DNA of 42,236 nt, taken from contig JAGRKA010000014.1 of assembly GCA_020442475.1 (NCBI GenBank), positions 1-42,236 on the forward strand, given 5' to 3'. The first letter of the stretch is position 1; each line of letters starts with the position of its first letter. Both the position numbers and the translations under genes were made by a program. The notes below the pieces were generated by a model. That model made no database searches and had not been told where the DNA came from. It saw nothing but the letters and a program-made list of their open reading frames with translations. Below, one piece after another: positions 6,880-14,799 of this stretch. The stretch is from Alphaproteobacteria bacterium. GTDB lineage: Bacteria; Pseudomonadota; Alphaproteobacteria; Micavibrionales; Micavibrionaceae.

Positions 6880-8064
6880 CTGATTATCGGCGGGGGGATC
6901 GCGGGCCTCACGCTAGCCGCGCTACTTGGGCGTTCAGGTATCGCTGTCCGGCTGGTGGAGGGATTCCCCCCTAAACCACTCAAGGATACCGCCCCCTCAG
7001 GTCGAACGGTCGCACTGATGGAGCGGTCTTTGGACCTCATCAAAACCGCCGGAGCATGGGAGGCTTGCGAAGCCCACGCCGCGCCGCTCAAAACCATGCG
7101 GATTATCGACCGCAGTATCGCAGGGCGTGAAGACGTCACCGCGGATTTTGAAAGCGCAGAGATTGGACAGGCGCAGTTCGGTTTCAATATCCCTAACAGC
7201 ATCCTCCGCGCGGCGCTTTATGAGGCGGTGCAGAAAAATAAAAACATCACGCTGCACGCCCCGGCGAAGCTCGCCGATTATAAGGCTGACGGCAGCGGCA
7301 TAAACGCCACACTTGAGGACGGCACACACATAAGGGCGCGGCTGATCGTCGGCGTGGACGGGCGCGCCTCCCCCGTGCGCAAGATTGCCGGGATTTCTAC
7401 ACGCACGCATGATTACAAACAAACTGCGATCACATGCCTTTTGAACCATTCGCGCGCGCATGAGCATATCTCGACCGAGTTTCACCGCCCCGGCGGGCCG
7501 CTGGCGCTGGTGCCCCTGCCCGGCAACTGCTCTAGCCTCGTCTGGGTGGAACGCAACCCCCGCGCCGAGACGCTGATGGAGATGCGAGAAAGCCAATTTC
7601 TTGAGGCACTGGAGGAGGAAACCGGCGGGCTGCTCGGCGGCATGACGCTGGAGACACAGCCCGAAAGCTGGAAACTCTCCTCTCTCTGCGCAAAGAGCCT
7701 CACGGCCCAACGGACCGTTCTGGCCGCAGAGGCCGCCCATGTCATCTCCCCCATCACGGCGCAAGGGCTGAATTTGTCCCTCCGGGATATCGCGGCGTTG
7801 CACGAAACGCTCGTGGAGGCGGCCCGCCTCGGCCTCGATCCGGGCAGTAAGGCCATCCTTGATCAATATGAGCGCCGCCGCAGGCTCGATATCGCCACCC
7901 GCATCGCAGGCGTCAACGGCATCAACCGGATCGTCAGCAATGATATTCCCGCCGTGAAAACCCTCCGCCGCCGCGGGCTAAGACTGCTAGACAAACTCCC
8001 CGCGCTCAAGCACTTCGCCACGAAGCAGGCCTTGGCGCCGGAGGTTGATCAAAAACGGGCCTGA
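6850..8064 (+). CDS. UbiH/UbiF/COQ6-family ubiquinone hydroxylase
   Basis: This 404-residue FAD-dependent aromatic monooxygenase of the UbiH/COQ6 family hydroxylates the ubiquinone ring at the inner membrane face. The N-terminal Rossmann motif GGGIAGLTLAALLGRSG (14-30) binds FAD, VGVDGRASPVR (167-177) is the DG motif, and AEAAHVISPITAQGLNLS (293-310) is the second FAD/ribose motif with Glu in place of the usual Asp. The ring position cannot be assigned. The start codon follows GAAAG at a long spacing, so the ribosome site is weak. The upstream region holds the divergent promoter of the orphan gene. Confidence 0.85.
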   Translation: MRKTGFGTDILIIGGGIAGLTLAALLGRSGIAVRLVEGFPPKPLKDTAPSGRTVALMERSLDLIKTAGAWEACEAHAAPLKTMRIIDRSIAGREDVTADFESAEIGQAQFGFNIPNSILRAALYEAVQKNKNITLHAPAKLADYKADGSGINATLEDGTHIRARLIVGVDGRASPVRKIAGISTRTHDYKQTAITCLLNHSRAHEHISTEFHRPGGPLALVPLPGNCSSLVWVERNPRAETLMEMRESQFLEALEEETGGLLGGMTLETQPESWKLSSLCAKSLTAQRTVLAAEAAHVISPITAQGLNLSLRDIAALHETLVEAARLGLDPGSKAILDQYERRRRLDIATRIAGVNGINRIVSNDIPAVKTLRRRGLRLLDKLPALKHFATKQALAPEVDQKRA

Positions 8065-8072
8065 AATACTGC

Positions 8073-8101
8073 TTGACACCGCCCCATTTTTATAGGAATA
8101 T
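8073..8101 (+). promoter_or_regulatory. Promoter for the PG-binding/MuF-like gene
   Basis: A perfect TTGACA (8073-8078) is followed after 17 bp by GAATAT (8096-8101). It starts nine bases after the ubiH stop and about 75 bases before the ATG at 8175. Confidence 0.55.
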
Positions 8102-8174
8102 ATTCTTTCGTATGCGCCCCGAGTCCGTCTCGCGGCGTTTTTTTATGCCTATTCCCCCTTTCAAGAGAACAATC

Positions 8175-9014
8175 ATGGATATCACACTCAACAAACCCTT
8201 CGCGGCCAATATGGCCGTGGACGAATTTGACGTGCGCCGGATGAAAAAGGCGCTCAACCGGCTGGGCTATTACAGCCCTTACGAAAAAACCGGCATTACG
8301 GGTATTCCCGACAAAGATGTCTTTACTGCGCTCAAGGCCTTCCAGAAAGATCAGGGCTTGCAGCCCACAGGAACGGCGCGGCCCGGCGATGAGACCGTCT
8401 CTAAACTCAGCAGCGAAGCCGGGAAAAAGAAAAGCGGAAAATATATCTGGCGCACGGTCGGCGACGGCAAAGTCCGCGACAGCCATGCGAAGCTCAGCGG
8501 CACGCTCCGCGACCTCGCCAACTCCCCCGACCCGGGCGAGGAATTTAACTGCCGCTGCTGGGCGGATTTTAAGGGGCTAAAACTGGACGTTCTGAAAACC
8601 GATTGTGATGAGGAAAGAGAGAAATACGAAGAGTTGCAACATCAAGTTAGAGAGCTAACAGAAAGGTTTAATAGCTTACTTTTGTATTTACAGAAATTAG
8701 TCGATGAAGGGAAAGGGCTGGTCTTGAGTGCCCAGAAAAGCTTAGGAGTACAAACTGTTTCTTATATTTTAACTCTTCCCTTCGAACGGCTTGATGTGCT
8801 CAGTGAGTTGCTCCGCAGATATTTTGGTAATATCATAAGCAATGAGTCTCTCAAAGCTGCGGAACATTTTATGAAGCAATTTTGGGCTGTAAAACAAAAG
8901 GCCCAGCATGTGAAAGATCAAAGGGATATAGTTTTAGCCCAACTCGAACAAACAGCGAAGAAACTGGAAGAAACCAAGAAAAGATTGGAAGAATGTGAAA
9001 AAAGTAAAAAATAG
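8175..9014 (+). CDS. Peptidoglycan-binding and MuF-like domain protein
   Basis: This 279-residue protein has three parts. Residues 14-80 form a PG_binding_1 domain (VRRMKKALNRLGYY, AFQKDQGLQPTG). Residues 90-130 carry the signature of the phage Mu gpF/SPP1 gp7 head-morphogenesis (MuF) family: YIWRTVGDGKVRDSHA and then PGEEFNCRCWA. From about 140 to the end it is helical, ending in Lys/Glu coiled coil (KKLEETKKRLEECEKSKK). ATG 8175 follows AAGAGA; a longer frame from 8073 would begin inside the -35 box. MuF domains also head polymorphic toxins of temperate phages, so an envelope-targeted effector or structural adaptor is possible. Its end overlaps the next gene by 20 bases. GC falls after about 8580. 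Confidence 0.72.
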   Translation: MDITLNKPFAANMAVDEFDVRRMKKALNRLGYYSPYEKTGITGIPDKDVFTALKAFQKDQGLQPTGTARPGDETVSKLSSEAGKKKSGKYIWRTVGDGKVRDSHAKLSGTLRDLANSPDPGEEFNCRCWADFKGLKLDVLKTDCDEEREKYEELQHQVRELTERFNSLLLYLQKLVDEGKGLVLSAQKSLGVQTVSYILTLPFERLDVLSELLRRYFGNIISNESLKAAEHFMKQFWAVKQKAQHVKDQRDIVLAQLEQTAKKLEETKKRLEECEKSKK

Positions 9015-9201
9015 TGATGCCTTCACTCAAAATAGAACACATACCAATATCCTTATACGATTTTGCCTTTACTTTTCTTCATTCTGCGCTATCGCGTATG
9101 GCCTGCTATACTGCGCCGCTTATTGGAAATTGGAAAGCTATAAAATTGAAATGGATGACATGATGTCATTTGATCAGTTTGAAAAGATACAAGAAGAATA
9201 A
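8995..9201 (+). CDS. Single-pass membrane protein, possibly an N-terminal half
   Basis: This 68-residue product starts at GTG 8995, with GGAAGA just before it, inside the end of the previous gene. One membrane helix lies at about 21-44 (FCLYFSSFCAIAYGLLYCAA), followed by a short acidic tail. The tail runs into the next frame, whose own start is only a TTG at 9170. The two may be one membrane-anchored protein split by a frameshift between 9170 and 9201. Confidence 0.5.
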   Translation: MKKVKNSDAFTQNRTHTNILIRFCLYFSSFCAIAYGLLYCAAYWKLESYKIEMDDMMSFDQFEKIQEE

Positions 9202-9613
9202 AGTTCTAAATCAAGTCGCCAACAAAGCACGCCTTGTCAAGAACGGCCCTTTTACCGATTCATGGAATAACTCCTATTCATTTAGTGCCGTTTCCCCTTG
9301 GATCGGTGGTGCCACGGTCCAAGGCCACTTTAGTGGTACCGTCAAAAAAGATAGGAACGTCCTTATCATTGAGGCTAAGGCTCAATATCAATTTTTTGAT
9401 ACGTTTACTGACCCGGCCAGTATCCGCCAACATAAAATTGGAACCTCTGCACTCAAAGATATACCATATGATTTTTCAAAACCGTGGTGGAATCCAGGCA
9501 ACCTTGGCGCAGCTTATTTTGCTGCTGATACAGAATTTTTGGGAACACCCTATGAAATCAATGGTAAGTGGAACACAAAAATAGAAGGCTCCATCCGCGA
9601 CTCTGATGAATAA
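9170..9613 (+). CDS. Beta-rich exported-type domain, frame-split
   Basis: This frame of up to 147 residues has only a TTG start and no ribosome site, so it may be read as the continuation of the 8995 gene. After a basic linker the body is beta-rich, with repeated aromatic/glycine phrases (SPWIGGATVQGHFSGTV, YQFFDTFTDP, IPYDFSKPWW, FLGTPYEINGKW). The order of a strand repeat, a D-x-x-YDF motif, then G-x-x-Y-x-I near the end loosely recalls the catalytic domain of colicin M (lipid II hydrolase), but the expected His-Arg pair is absent. I treat that as a hint only. It converges with the membrane gene at 9616, with two bases between their ends. Confidence 0.5.
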   Translation: MISLKRYKKNKVLNQVANKARLVKNGPFTDSWNNSYSFSAVSPWIGGATVQGHFSGTVKKDRNVLIIEAKAQYQFFDTFTDPASIRQHKIGTSALKDIPYDFSKPWWNPGNLGAAYFAADTEFLGTPYEINGKWNTKIEGSIRDSDE

Positions 9614-9615
9614 CC

Positions 9616-10056
9616 TTAGCGGAAAAGCATAAAAAAAGTAAAAACTGTCATAAGCAAAGATAGAAAAATTAAAATATTGCTTAAAATTCCGTATTTTAAA
9701 TTCACCCATAGCGGCCAAGCGAGCTGTTTGTGGCGCTCTCGCCATGCAAACTCGCACCAGCCTAGCCCCATTATAAGTGGGAAAAATACCAGCATAGCCA
9801 TAACTGATTTGTATTCACGGCAATCTTCAGGCAAGTTATTGTTATAACACTCGTCCAAAAGCACTACATGCCCTGTAACAAGAAAAAACATTAAAAGCAG
9901 GAATAAAAGGCGACCAGTTTTAATCAAAGGGGCAGCCTTGGGACCTACGGAAAAAACAATAATCGGAGTCGCTATAATACATAAAATGATGAATGAAAAT
10001 TCCATCTCTAAACCATATTTGTAACGGCATATCAAACTCGGATGCCAGCACAACAT
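9616..10056 (-). CDS. Multi-pass membrane protein, paralogous head
   Basis: This 146-residue protein has about four membrane segments (near 18-38, 45-65, 82-101 and 119-143 in the longest frame). Its first coding bases (RYKYGLEM) match the head of the 10469-11230 gene at 25 of 29 DNA positions, after which the proteins diverge. The start is uncertain: ATG 10056 lacks a ribosome site and ATG 10005 is a shorter option. It lies tail-to-tail with the beta-rich gene. An immunity role is conceivable but rests only on position and topology. Confidence 0.5.
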   Translation of the reverse strand: MLCWHPSLICRYKYGLEMEFSFIILCIIATPIIVFSVGPKAAPLIKTGRLLFLLLMFFLVTGHVVLLDECYNNNLPEDCREYKSVMAMLVFFPLIMGLGWCEFAWRERHKQLAWPLWVNLKYGILSNILIFLSLLMTVFTFFMLFR

Positions 10057-10120
10057 ATTACCGTATTACGGATCGCTGGAAAACACGACTGACAGGTAGT
10101 ATACGCCTCACGGATATCCC

Positions 10121-10392
10121 TTAGGACAAAAAACCATAAAACGGTATAAATAAGACAATGTCTAATATAACAACAGCCGCATAAATTTTCAGCCCCCAAA
10201 ATAGAATACGCGTCATAAGATCACTGCTATAATTCTCCATGGCCTCTTTTGAAGAGCGGCGGTGATAAAAACGCCAGATAAACAGACAAAGCCCCGTATA
10301 AATACAGGCTGGAATCCATGCCTTATAAAAAGCAATTACATAGCTAAATCCGTCACCGGCATAATTGGCGCAATGCATCCGCCAGCCATTTA
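10121..10392 (-). pseudogene. Truncated copy of the 10469-11230 membrane gene
   Basis: The translated fragment (ANYAGDGFSYV, AWIPACIYTGL, RILFWGLKIYA) is clearly homologous to the middle and C-terminal half of the intact membrane protein next to it, about 70-80% identical by eye over the shared part. The N-terminal half is missing: at CGGGATC (10393-10399) the sequence switches to a copy of the comF 3' end. The C-terminus is also short. It is most likely a decayed tandem duplicate. Confidence 0.75.
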
Positions 10393-10441
10393 CGGGATCG
10401 GGCGAGCCCTACCTACCCACCCTCCCCATCGCGGACCACGC
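10393..10441. repeat. Duplicate of the comF 3' end
   Basis: These 49 bases match 11241-11289 at 46 positions, covering 20 bases of intergenic DNA and the last nine or ten codons plus the stop of comF. The left edge, CGGGATC, is also present inside the membrane gene (10837-10843), so it marks a microhomology junction. Confidence 0.85.
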
Positions 10442-10468
10442 AGATAACGGGCACAATCAAAGCCAGCT

Positions 10469-11230
10469 CTAATAATTAAAAATTTCAGTCGGGATAAATA
10501 AAGGTCTCACTATGAAATAGTAAGGAAGCCACATATATCCAGGATGAAAAGGGGGCTCATCTAAAATATAAGAGATTGTAATGAAAGTTATCAATGAAAT
10601 GAGATATACAAGAAAAATAACCGCATAAATTTTCAGTCCCCAAAATAGAATGCGGGTTATAAGGTCGCTCTTATAATTTTCCATTATCTCTTTTGAAAAT
10701 CTGTGATGATAAAAACGCCAGATAAGCAGGTAAAGCCCTGTATAAATGCACGCAGGGATCCACGCAGACATGAGCGCCGTTACGTAGCTAAATCCGTCCC
10801 CTGCATAATTGGCGCAATCCATCCGCCAGCCATTTACGGGATCGGGATGAAACGGATCTTCCATAAAGGGCGCGTTGCGGATATCCCACTGTAAATGAAC
10901 GGCCAGATTCATCAGCACATAGCAAATGCCCGCTGCCACGATAACCCTGCCGCCGCGCATCCATTGCGGAGCGGCAGGGGGGGTAGAAAAAATCAACGCC
11001 GGGACAAAAACCAGCCAGGCAAAAAACCAGTAATTCAACGTGCCGGTCCATGGCCGTCCGGCGAGAATTTCCTGACAGGGTGTTTGTGCGTTTTCGTAAT
11101 TTTCAACGGAAACGTAGGAGCGCGCCTCTTCCACCGCCGGATGAAATTCAAAAACACCGACGGCAATCAGCAGTAGCCCAATAATGAAAAAACTCCGTTT
11201 CATCCCCAAACCATATTCGTAACGGCTCAC
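10469..11230 (-). CDS. Multi-pass membrane protein, unknown
   Basis: This protein of up to 253 residues has about five membrane segments (near 13-30, 67-81, 95-112, 150-168 and 190-220) and a conserved loop DCANYAGDGFSYV. I do not recognise a family. A GTG at 11230 or an ATG at 11203 could start it, and neither has a clear ribosome site. A truncated paralogue follows at 10121-10392 and a head-related gene at 9616-10056, so this is a small local family. It is co-directional with comF, 30 bases after the comF stop. Confidence 0.6.
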   Translation of the reverse strand: MSRYEYGLGMKRSFFIIGLLLIAVGVFEFHPAVEEARSYVSVENYENAQTPCQEILAGRPWTGTLNYWFFAWLVFVPALIFSTPPAAPQWMRGGRVIVAAGICYVLMNLAVHLQWDIRNAPFMEDPFHPDPVNGWRMDCANYAGDGFSYVTALMSAWIPACIYTGLYLLIWRFYHHRFSKEIMENYKSDLITRILFWGLKIYAVIFLVYLISLITFITISYILDEPPFHPGYMWLPYYFIVRPLFIPTEIFNY

Positions 11231-11240
11231 CTGATCAATG

Positions 11241-11289
11241 CGGGATCAAGCGAGCCCTACCTACCCACCCTCCCCGTCGCGGACCACGC
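11241..11289. repeat. Parental comF 3' end of the duplicated segment
   Basis: This is the parent sequence of the 10393-10441 repeat (46 of 49 identical). It includes the real comF stop codon at 11261-11263. Confidence 0.85.
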
Positions 11290-12016
11290 GGGCGAGGGTG
11301 AGAACATGAACGGTGCGCGCACCGCCCTTAAGCAAGGCTTTCGTACATTCTTTCACGGTCGCGCCGGTCGTGTATACATCATCGATCAGGATCACGTTTT
11401 TCCCCTCCAGAATTTCTTTCCGGCGCGGGTTCACGGCAAAGGCGCGCTTGACATTTTTATGCCGTTCCCCGGCATTCATATGCCCCTGTGAAGCTGTGGC
11501 ACGCACCCTCAAAAGCGCATCCGCGGCACAGGCAATGCCCGTCTCCCGGCTCAATTCAAACGCAATCAGCGCCGCCTGATTGTAGCGCCGCGCGACAAGC
11601 CGCCGATAGTGGAGCGGCACAGGTACGAGCAAGTCCGCCTCCCTCAGCATCTCCGCCCCCGCCCGGCGCAACCACGGAGAGAACGCCTTCACGGCGAAGG
11701 TCTTATCCGCATGCTTGAAGCCGAGAATGAGATCACGGCTCGTATCATTATAGCGCAGGGCCGCCCGTGCGCTTTCGAAAGGCGGTGCATAATCGATGCA
11801 TGCCGTACAATGCAGCCCCTCCTCCACCTCAAATGAAAACGGCAGGCCGCAAGAGGCACAAAAAGGCGTCTCAATAAAATCCAGCCCGGCCCAGACTTGC
11901 GGCGCGATCATACCCTGCCGCTCGACCGGCTCCCCGCTCAATACGCAGCGCGGCGGCAAGATCATATCCACCGCCTTCACGCCCAGCACTCTAACTTTTC
12001 CTACAAATGTTTTCAT
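11261..12016 (-). CDS. comF: ComF-family phosphoribosyltransferase-like protein
   Basis: This 251-residue ComF-family protein has an N-terminal zinc-ribbon type cysteine set (C24, C53, C56, C70, C73). A type I phosphoribosyltransferase domain follows, with LVPVPLHYRRLVARRYNQA and the PRPP loop ILIDDVYTTGATVKE near residues 210-225. ComF (GntX in E. coli) assists DNA uptake during transformation or use of extracellular DNA, and its exact reaction is unsettled. It diverges from the methyltransferase gene at 12076. The ribosome site is only AAAAAG. Its 3' end has been duplicated 850 bases downstream. Confidence 0.9.
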   Translation of the reverse strand: MKTFVGKVRVLGVKAVDMILPPRCVLSGEPVERQGMIAPQVWAGLDFIETPFCASCGLPFSFEVEEGLHCTACIDYAPPFESARAALRYNDTSRDLILGFKHADKTFAVKAFSPWLRRAGAEMLREADLLVPVPLHYRRLVARRYNQAALIAFELSRETGIACAADALLRVRATASQGHMNAGERHKNVKRAFAVNPRRKEILEGKNVILIDDVYTTGATVKECTKALLKGGARTVHVLTLARVVRDGEGG

Positions 12017-12075
12017 AGCGATCTTTTTAAGCTATAAGCCTGAGATACAGTATTTTTTGGGTAAATTGAAGGCAT

Positions 12076-14790
12076 ATGGAAGAACCCCTCGAACCGCAAG
12101 CGGAATCCTATATCGAAAAACGCAATCACCTTCTGGAAGGTATCGACCCGGATACCATCCGCAAGGCGTGGTTTACCTTGTCGCACCTGCTGCTGGATGA
12201 AGGCGCGAAAGTCATTGATATGGGCTGCGACGACGGCGCCATGACCTATGCCATGGCCGTCCTTAACCCCAAAGCCAGCTTTACAGGACTGGATAAAAGC
12301 AAAAAACAGATCAACAAGGCCAAGGAGAAATACAAACTCTTCAATCTTGAATTTAAGATCGGAGATGCCTCCAGCGAGATTTTCGAACCTGAATCGCTCG
12401 ATGCCGTGATCAACTCCTACGTCCTGCACGAGATTTATTCTTCCTCGCGCTATAATGAGCGGATCGTCAGCGATACGCTCACCAAGCAATTTTCTATGCT
12501 CAAAAAAGGCGGCATGATGTTTATCCGCGACTATGCCCGCCCGCCGCCGGGCGAGTTCGTCCTGATGGAAATGCCTGATAAGCCCGGAACCGGAAAAACG
12601 CTGACCGAACTGTCGGAGGCCGATCTTCTTCTGTGGTACTCCGAACATGCACGCCCGCGGCAAGACCCCGGATGCGGCGGCTTTTTCCTTGAAGAGTTGC
12701 CGGAACGAGTCCCCCGGACCCGCCTGTTCCGTCTGCCCTATAAATGGGCCTATGAATTCATCATGCGTAAAAATGACCGCATGCGCTGGGAAACCGAACT
12801 GCCTATGGAGTACACGTTCTTCACCATGCGTGAGTTTCGTAAGGAACTGCGGGCGCTGGGTGCACGCGTACAATATTCCGGCCCCTACTGGGATGAAGAC
12901 ATTATCAACGAGCAGTTCGAAACCTCGTTCCGGCTTTATAGCGACGATGGAGCACCGCTAGGCCACCCGCCGACCTGCTATATCGCCGTGGCGACAAAAA
13001 TGGCCGAACGCAAAAGCCTGAATATCGAAGAGCGCCGCCCGTCCCATACAGATTCCGGGCATTTAAAAATCTCAGCCGTCCGGGATAAAGATACCGGCAA
13101 AATCATGGATATCGTCAGCCGTGATATCAGCATTAGCGAAGTCATCCCGTATCACATCGACGAAGAAGGCCGTCTTAAAATTTATCTCCATGACGGGGTG
13201 GCGCGCAGTATCTCGAACGCCGTACCGCGCAGCGGCACCAATATTGATGGACGGCTCTGGTCCGGCCACATGCTCGAACCCGTTTCCGTAGACGGCGAGG
13301 CCATGGCGGTTATGGAAGCGCTGGATATCAAAAACAGCGTAAAATTCGCCCGTGACTATCTGGGCCTTAAGCCTACACAGAACGCCGTTCTGGAGCACGG
13401 CCCTGATTACTACCCGGCCCCCGACTATATCGATGAAAAAATCCAGACCTTTTATCTGCGCGTCCAATCGCTTAAAAAGACGATCACACCCAAAAGCTTT
13501 GCGGGTCACTCCGGAAAGTTTCAGGCCAGAGGTGAAATCCGCGAGTTGGACGCACAGCAGGTTCTCAACGCCATCACAGTCGGCCTGATCCCCAGTGCCC
13601 GGCTGGAGATGCAGATCCTCTCTTTGTTTCAGCATGTCGGCATCAAGGCGGAAACCTGGAGTGACAAGGTACTCAATCTGAAAATCAGTAAACTGAAAGA
13701 CAAAGCCGACTTACTGGAAATCACGCAGCTTTTCGGTGAATCCGATACGCGCTTTAAGGACATCAAGGGCACAGCCGGACAAATTCGGGCTATCCATTCA
13801 ACCTTCGTTGAAGAAGGCCAGACACGCGGCGTCGTTTCCGGCCTGTCTGCAGAAAACGTGGATTTCATCGTACAGGACGACAAAACAATCAATACAGCGG
13901 TTGTTCTCCCTCTAGCAGAAGGGCTGAAAGGTGAAATTCATGCGGGCTTTACCATCCAGCACCTTCCGGTTCCGCAGCGTCATGAAGGCAACGGCACAAC
14001 GATTTCTGCGCCAAGCTACAATATTCCACCTAATGTCACGAACCAGCGGGAGCTTAAAAAATTCCTCGCCGACAAGCTGGGTGTTGCTCCCAACACGATT
14101 ATCAAGCTGGGAGAAAGCTATTTCAGCCATATCGGCATGACCCCGCAAAGAATTTATCCCTTTGCTGTGACGGCGCCGCCGGAAACCCTCAACGCGCCGG
14201 GTACGAAATTCATCCCCTTCTATCAATACATGCTGCTCCAACGTCTAATCTCCAGAGAGCCGCATTTTTTCATCGCTATCGCGCGCGCCTATCGTTATTT
14301 CCACGAAGATATTCGCTTCGACTCCGCACGGCAGGTCAAGGCCATCATCAAAGAGCGCTTTTCAAAAATGCAGCCCGACTGGTCGCTCCCGCTTTCCTAC
14401 GAAAGAGTGCATGTCGCCGAAAGGTCGCGTACACCTAAACCCGTGACCATAGAAGAGGCCCCAGACGCTAAGCAGAAAAAACAGGCGCTGGATGCCGCCG
14501 CTAAAACGGCAGCGGCCAAAACGGCTAAAGCCAGCGCCTATGTACCGTTCCATGCCCAGAATAAAGAGCAAGCCGCAAAGATCGTCCACGAACGCGAGGA
14601 ATGGGACAAAGAGCTGCAACGGGACAAGGAATTAGCTCAAGCCAAAGCCCAAGAGGCCACAAAGAAACAACCGCCGCCCAAACCAAAGATCGATATGGAT
14701 CTGACCGGTGAATTTGCATCGGAGATTGAAGATTTCCTCGATGCGCTTGAAAAAGTCGATTATCTGGAACTGCGTCCCGAAAAATGGTAA
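12076..14790 (+). CDS. 904-residue methyltransferase fusion protein
   Basis: The N-terminal 300 residues form a class I SAM methyltransferase: motif I KVIDMGCDDGA (45-55), acidic FTGLDKS at about 74, and VINSYVLHEIY as motif IV. Residues about 335-470 look like a divergent Nudix-type fold (VIPYHIDEEGRLKIYLHDG) without a standard Nudix box; this is my reading and not certain. Residues 490-790 are unassigned, and about 795-870 is Ala/Lys/Gln-rich and helical. Such a length is unusual for the family. The start follows GAAGG by five bases. The next gene begins nine bases later, so it leads an operon with the NDUFAF5-like gene and gloB. Confidence 0.72.
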   Translation: MEEPLEPQAESYIEKRNHLLEGIDPDTIRKAWFTLSHLLLDEGAKVIDMGCDDGAMTYAMAVLNPKASFTGLDKSKKQINKAKEKYKLFNLEFKIGDASSEIFEPESLDAVINSYVLHEIYSSSRYNERIVSDTLTKQFSMLKKGGMMFIRDYARPPPGEFVLMEMPDKPGTGKTLTELSEADLLLWYSEHARPRQDPGCGGFFLEELPERVPRTRLFRLPYKWAYEFIMRKNDRMRWETELPMEYTFFTMREFRKELRALGARVQYSGPYWDEDIINEQFETSFRLYSDDGAPLGHPPTCYIAVATKMAERKSLNIEERRPSHTDSGHLKISAVRDKDTGKIMDIVSRDISISEVIPYHIDEEGRLKIYLHDGVARSISNAVPRSGTNIDGRLWSGHMLEPVSVDGEAMAVMEALDIKNSVKFARDYLGLKPTQNAVLEHGPDYYPAPDYIDEKIQTFYLRVQSLKKTITPKSFAGHSGKFQARGEIRELDAQQVLNAITVGLIPSARLEMQILSLFQHVGIKAETWSDKVLNLKISKLKDKADLLEITQLFGESDTRFKDIKGTAGQIRAIHSTFVEEGQTRGVVSGLSAENVDFIVQDDKTINTAVVLPLAEGLKGEIHAGFTIQHLPVPQRHEGNGTTISAPSYNIPPNVTNQRELKKFLADKLGVAPNTIIKLGESYFSHIGMTPQRIYPFAVTAPPETLNAPGTKFIPFYQYMLLQRLISREPHFFIAIARAYRYFHEDIRFDSARQVKAIIKERFSKMQPDWSLPLSYERVHVAERSRTPKPVTIEEAPDAKQKKQALDAAAKTAAAKTAKASAYVPFHAQNKEQAAKIVHEREEWDKELQRDKELAQAKAQEATKKQPPPKPKIDMDLTGEFASEIEDFLDALEKVDYLELRPEKW

Positions 14791-14799
14791 GGCTGCCTT

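Noticed and set aside
7728..7782. UbiH-like protein has AEAAH instead of the GDAAH motif
   Set aside because: A Glu at this position is, as I recall, common in alphaproteobacterial UbiH relatives, so it is not a sign of inactivation.
6997..7866. 289-aa frame opposite ubiH
   Set aside because: It is a shadow of a GC-biased coding strand without recognisable motifs.
12013..12873. 286-aa frame opposite the methyltransferase fusion
   Set aside because: It overlaps the clear SAM-binding domain on the plus strand; no motif supports it.
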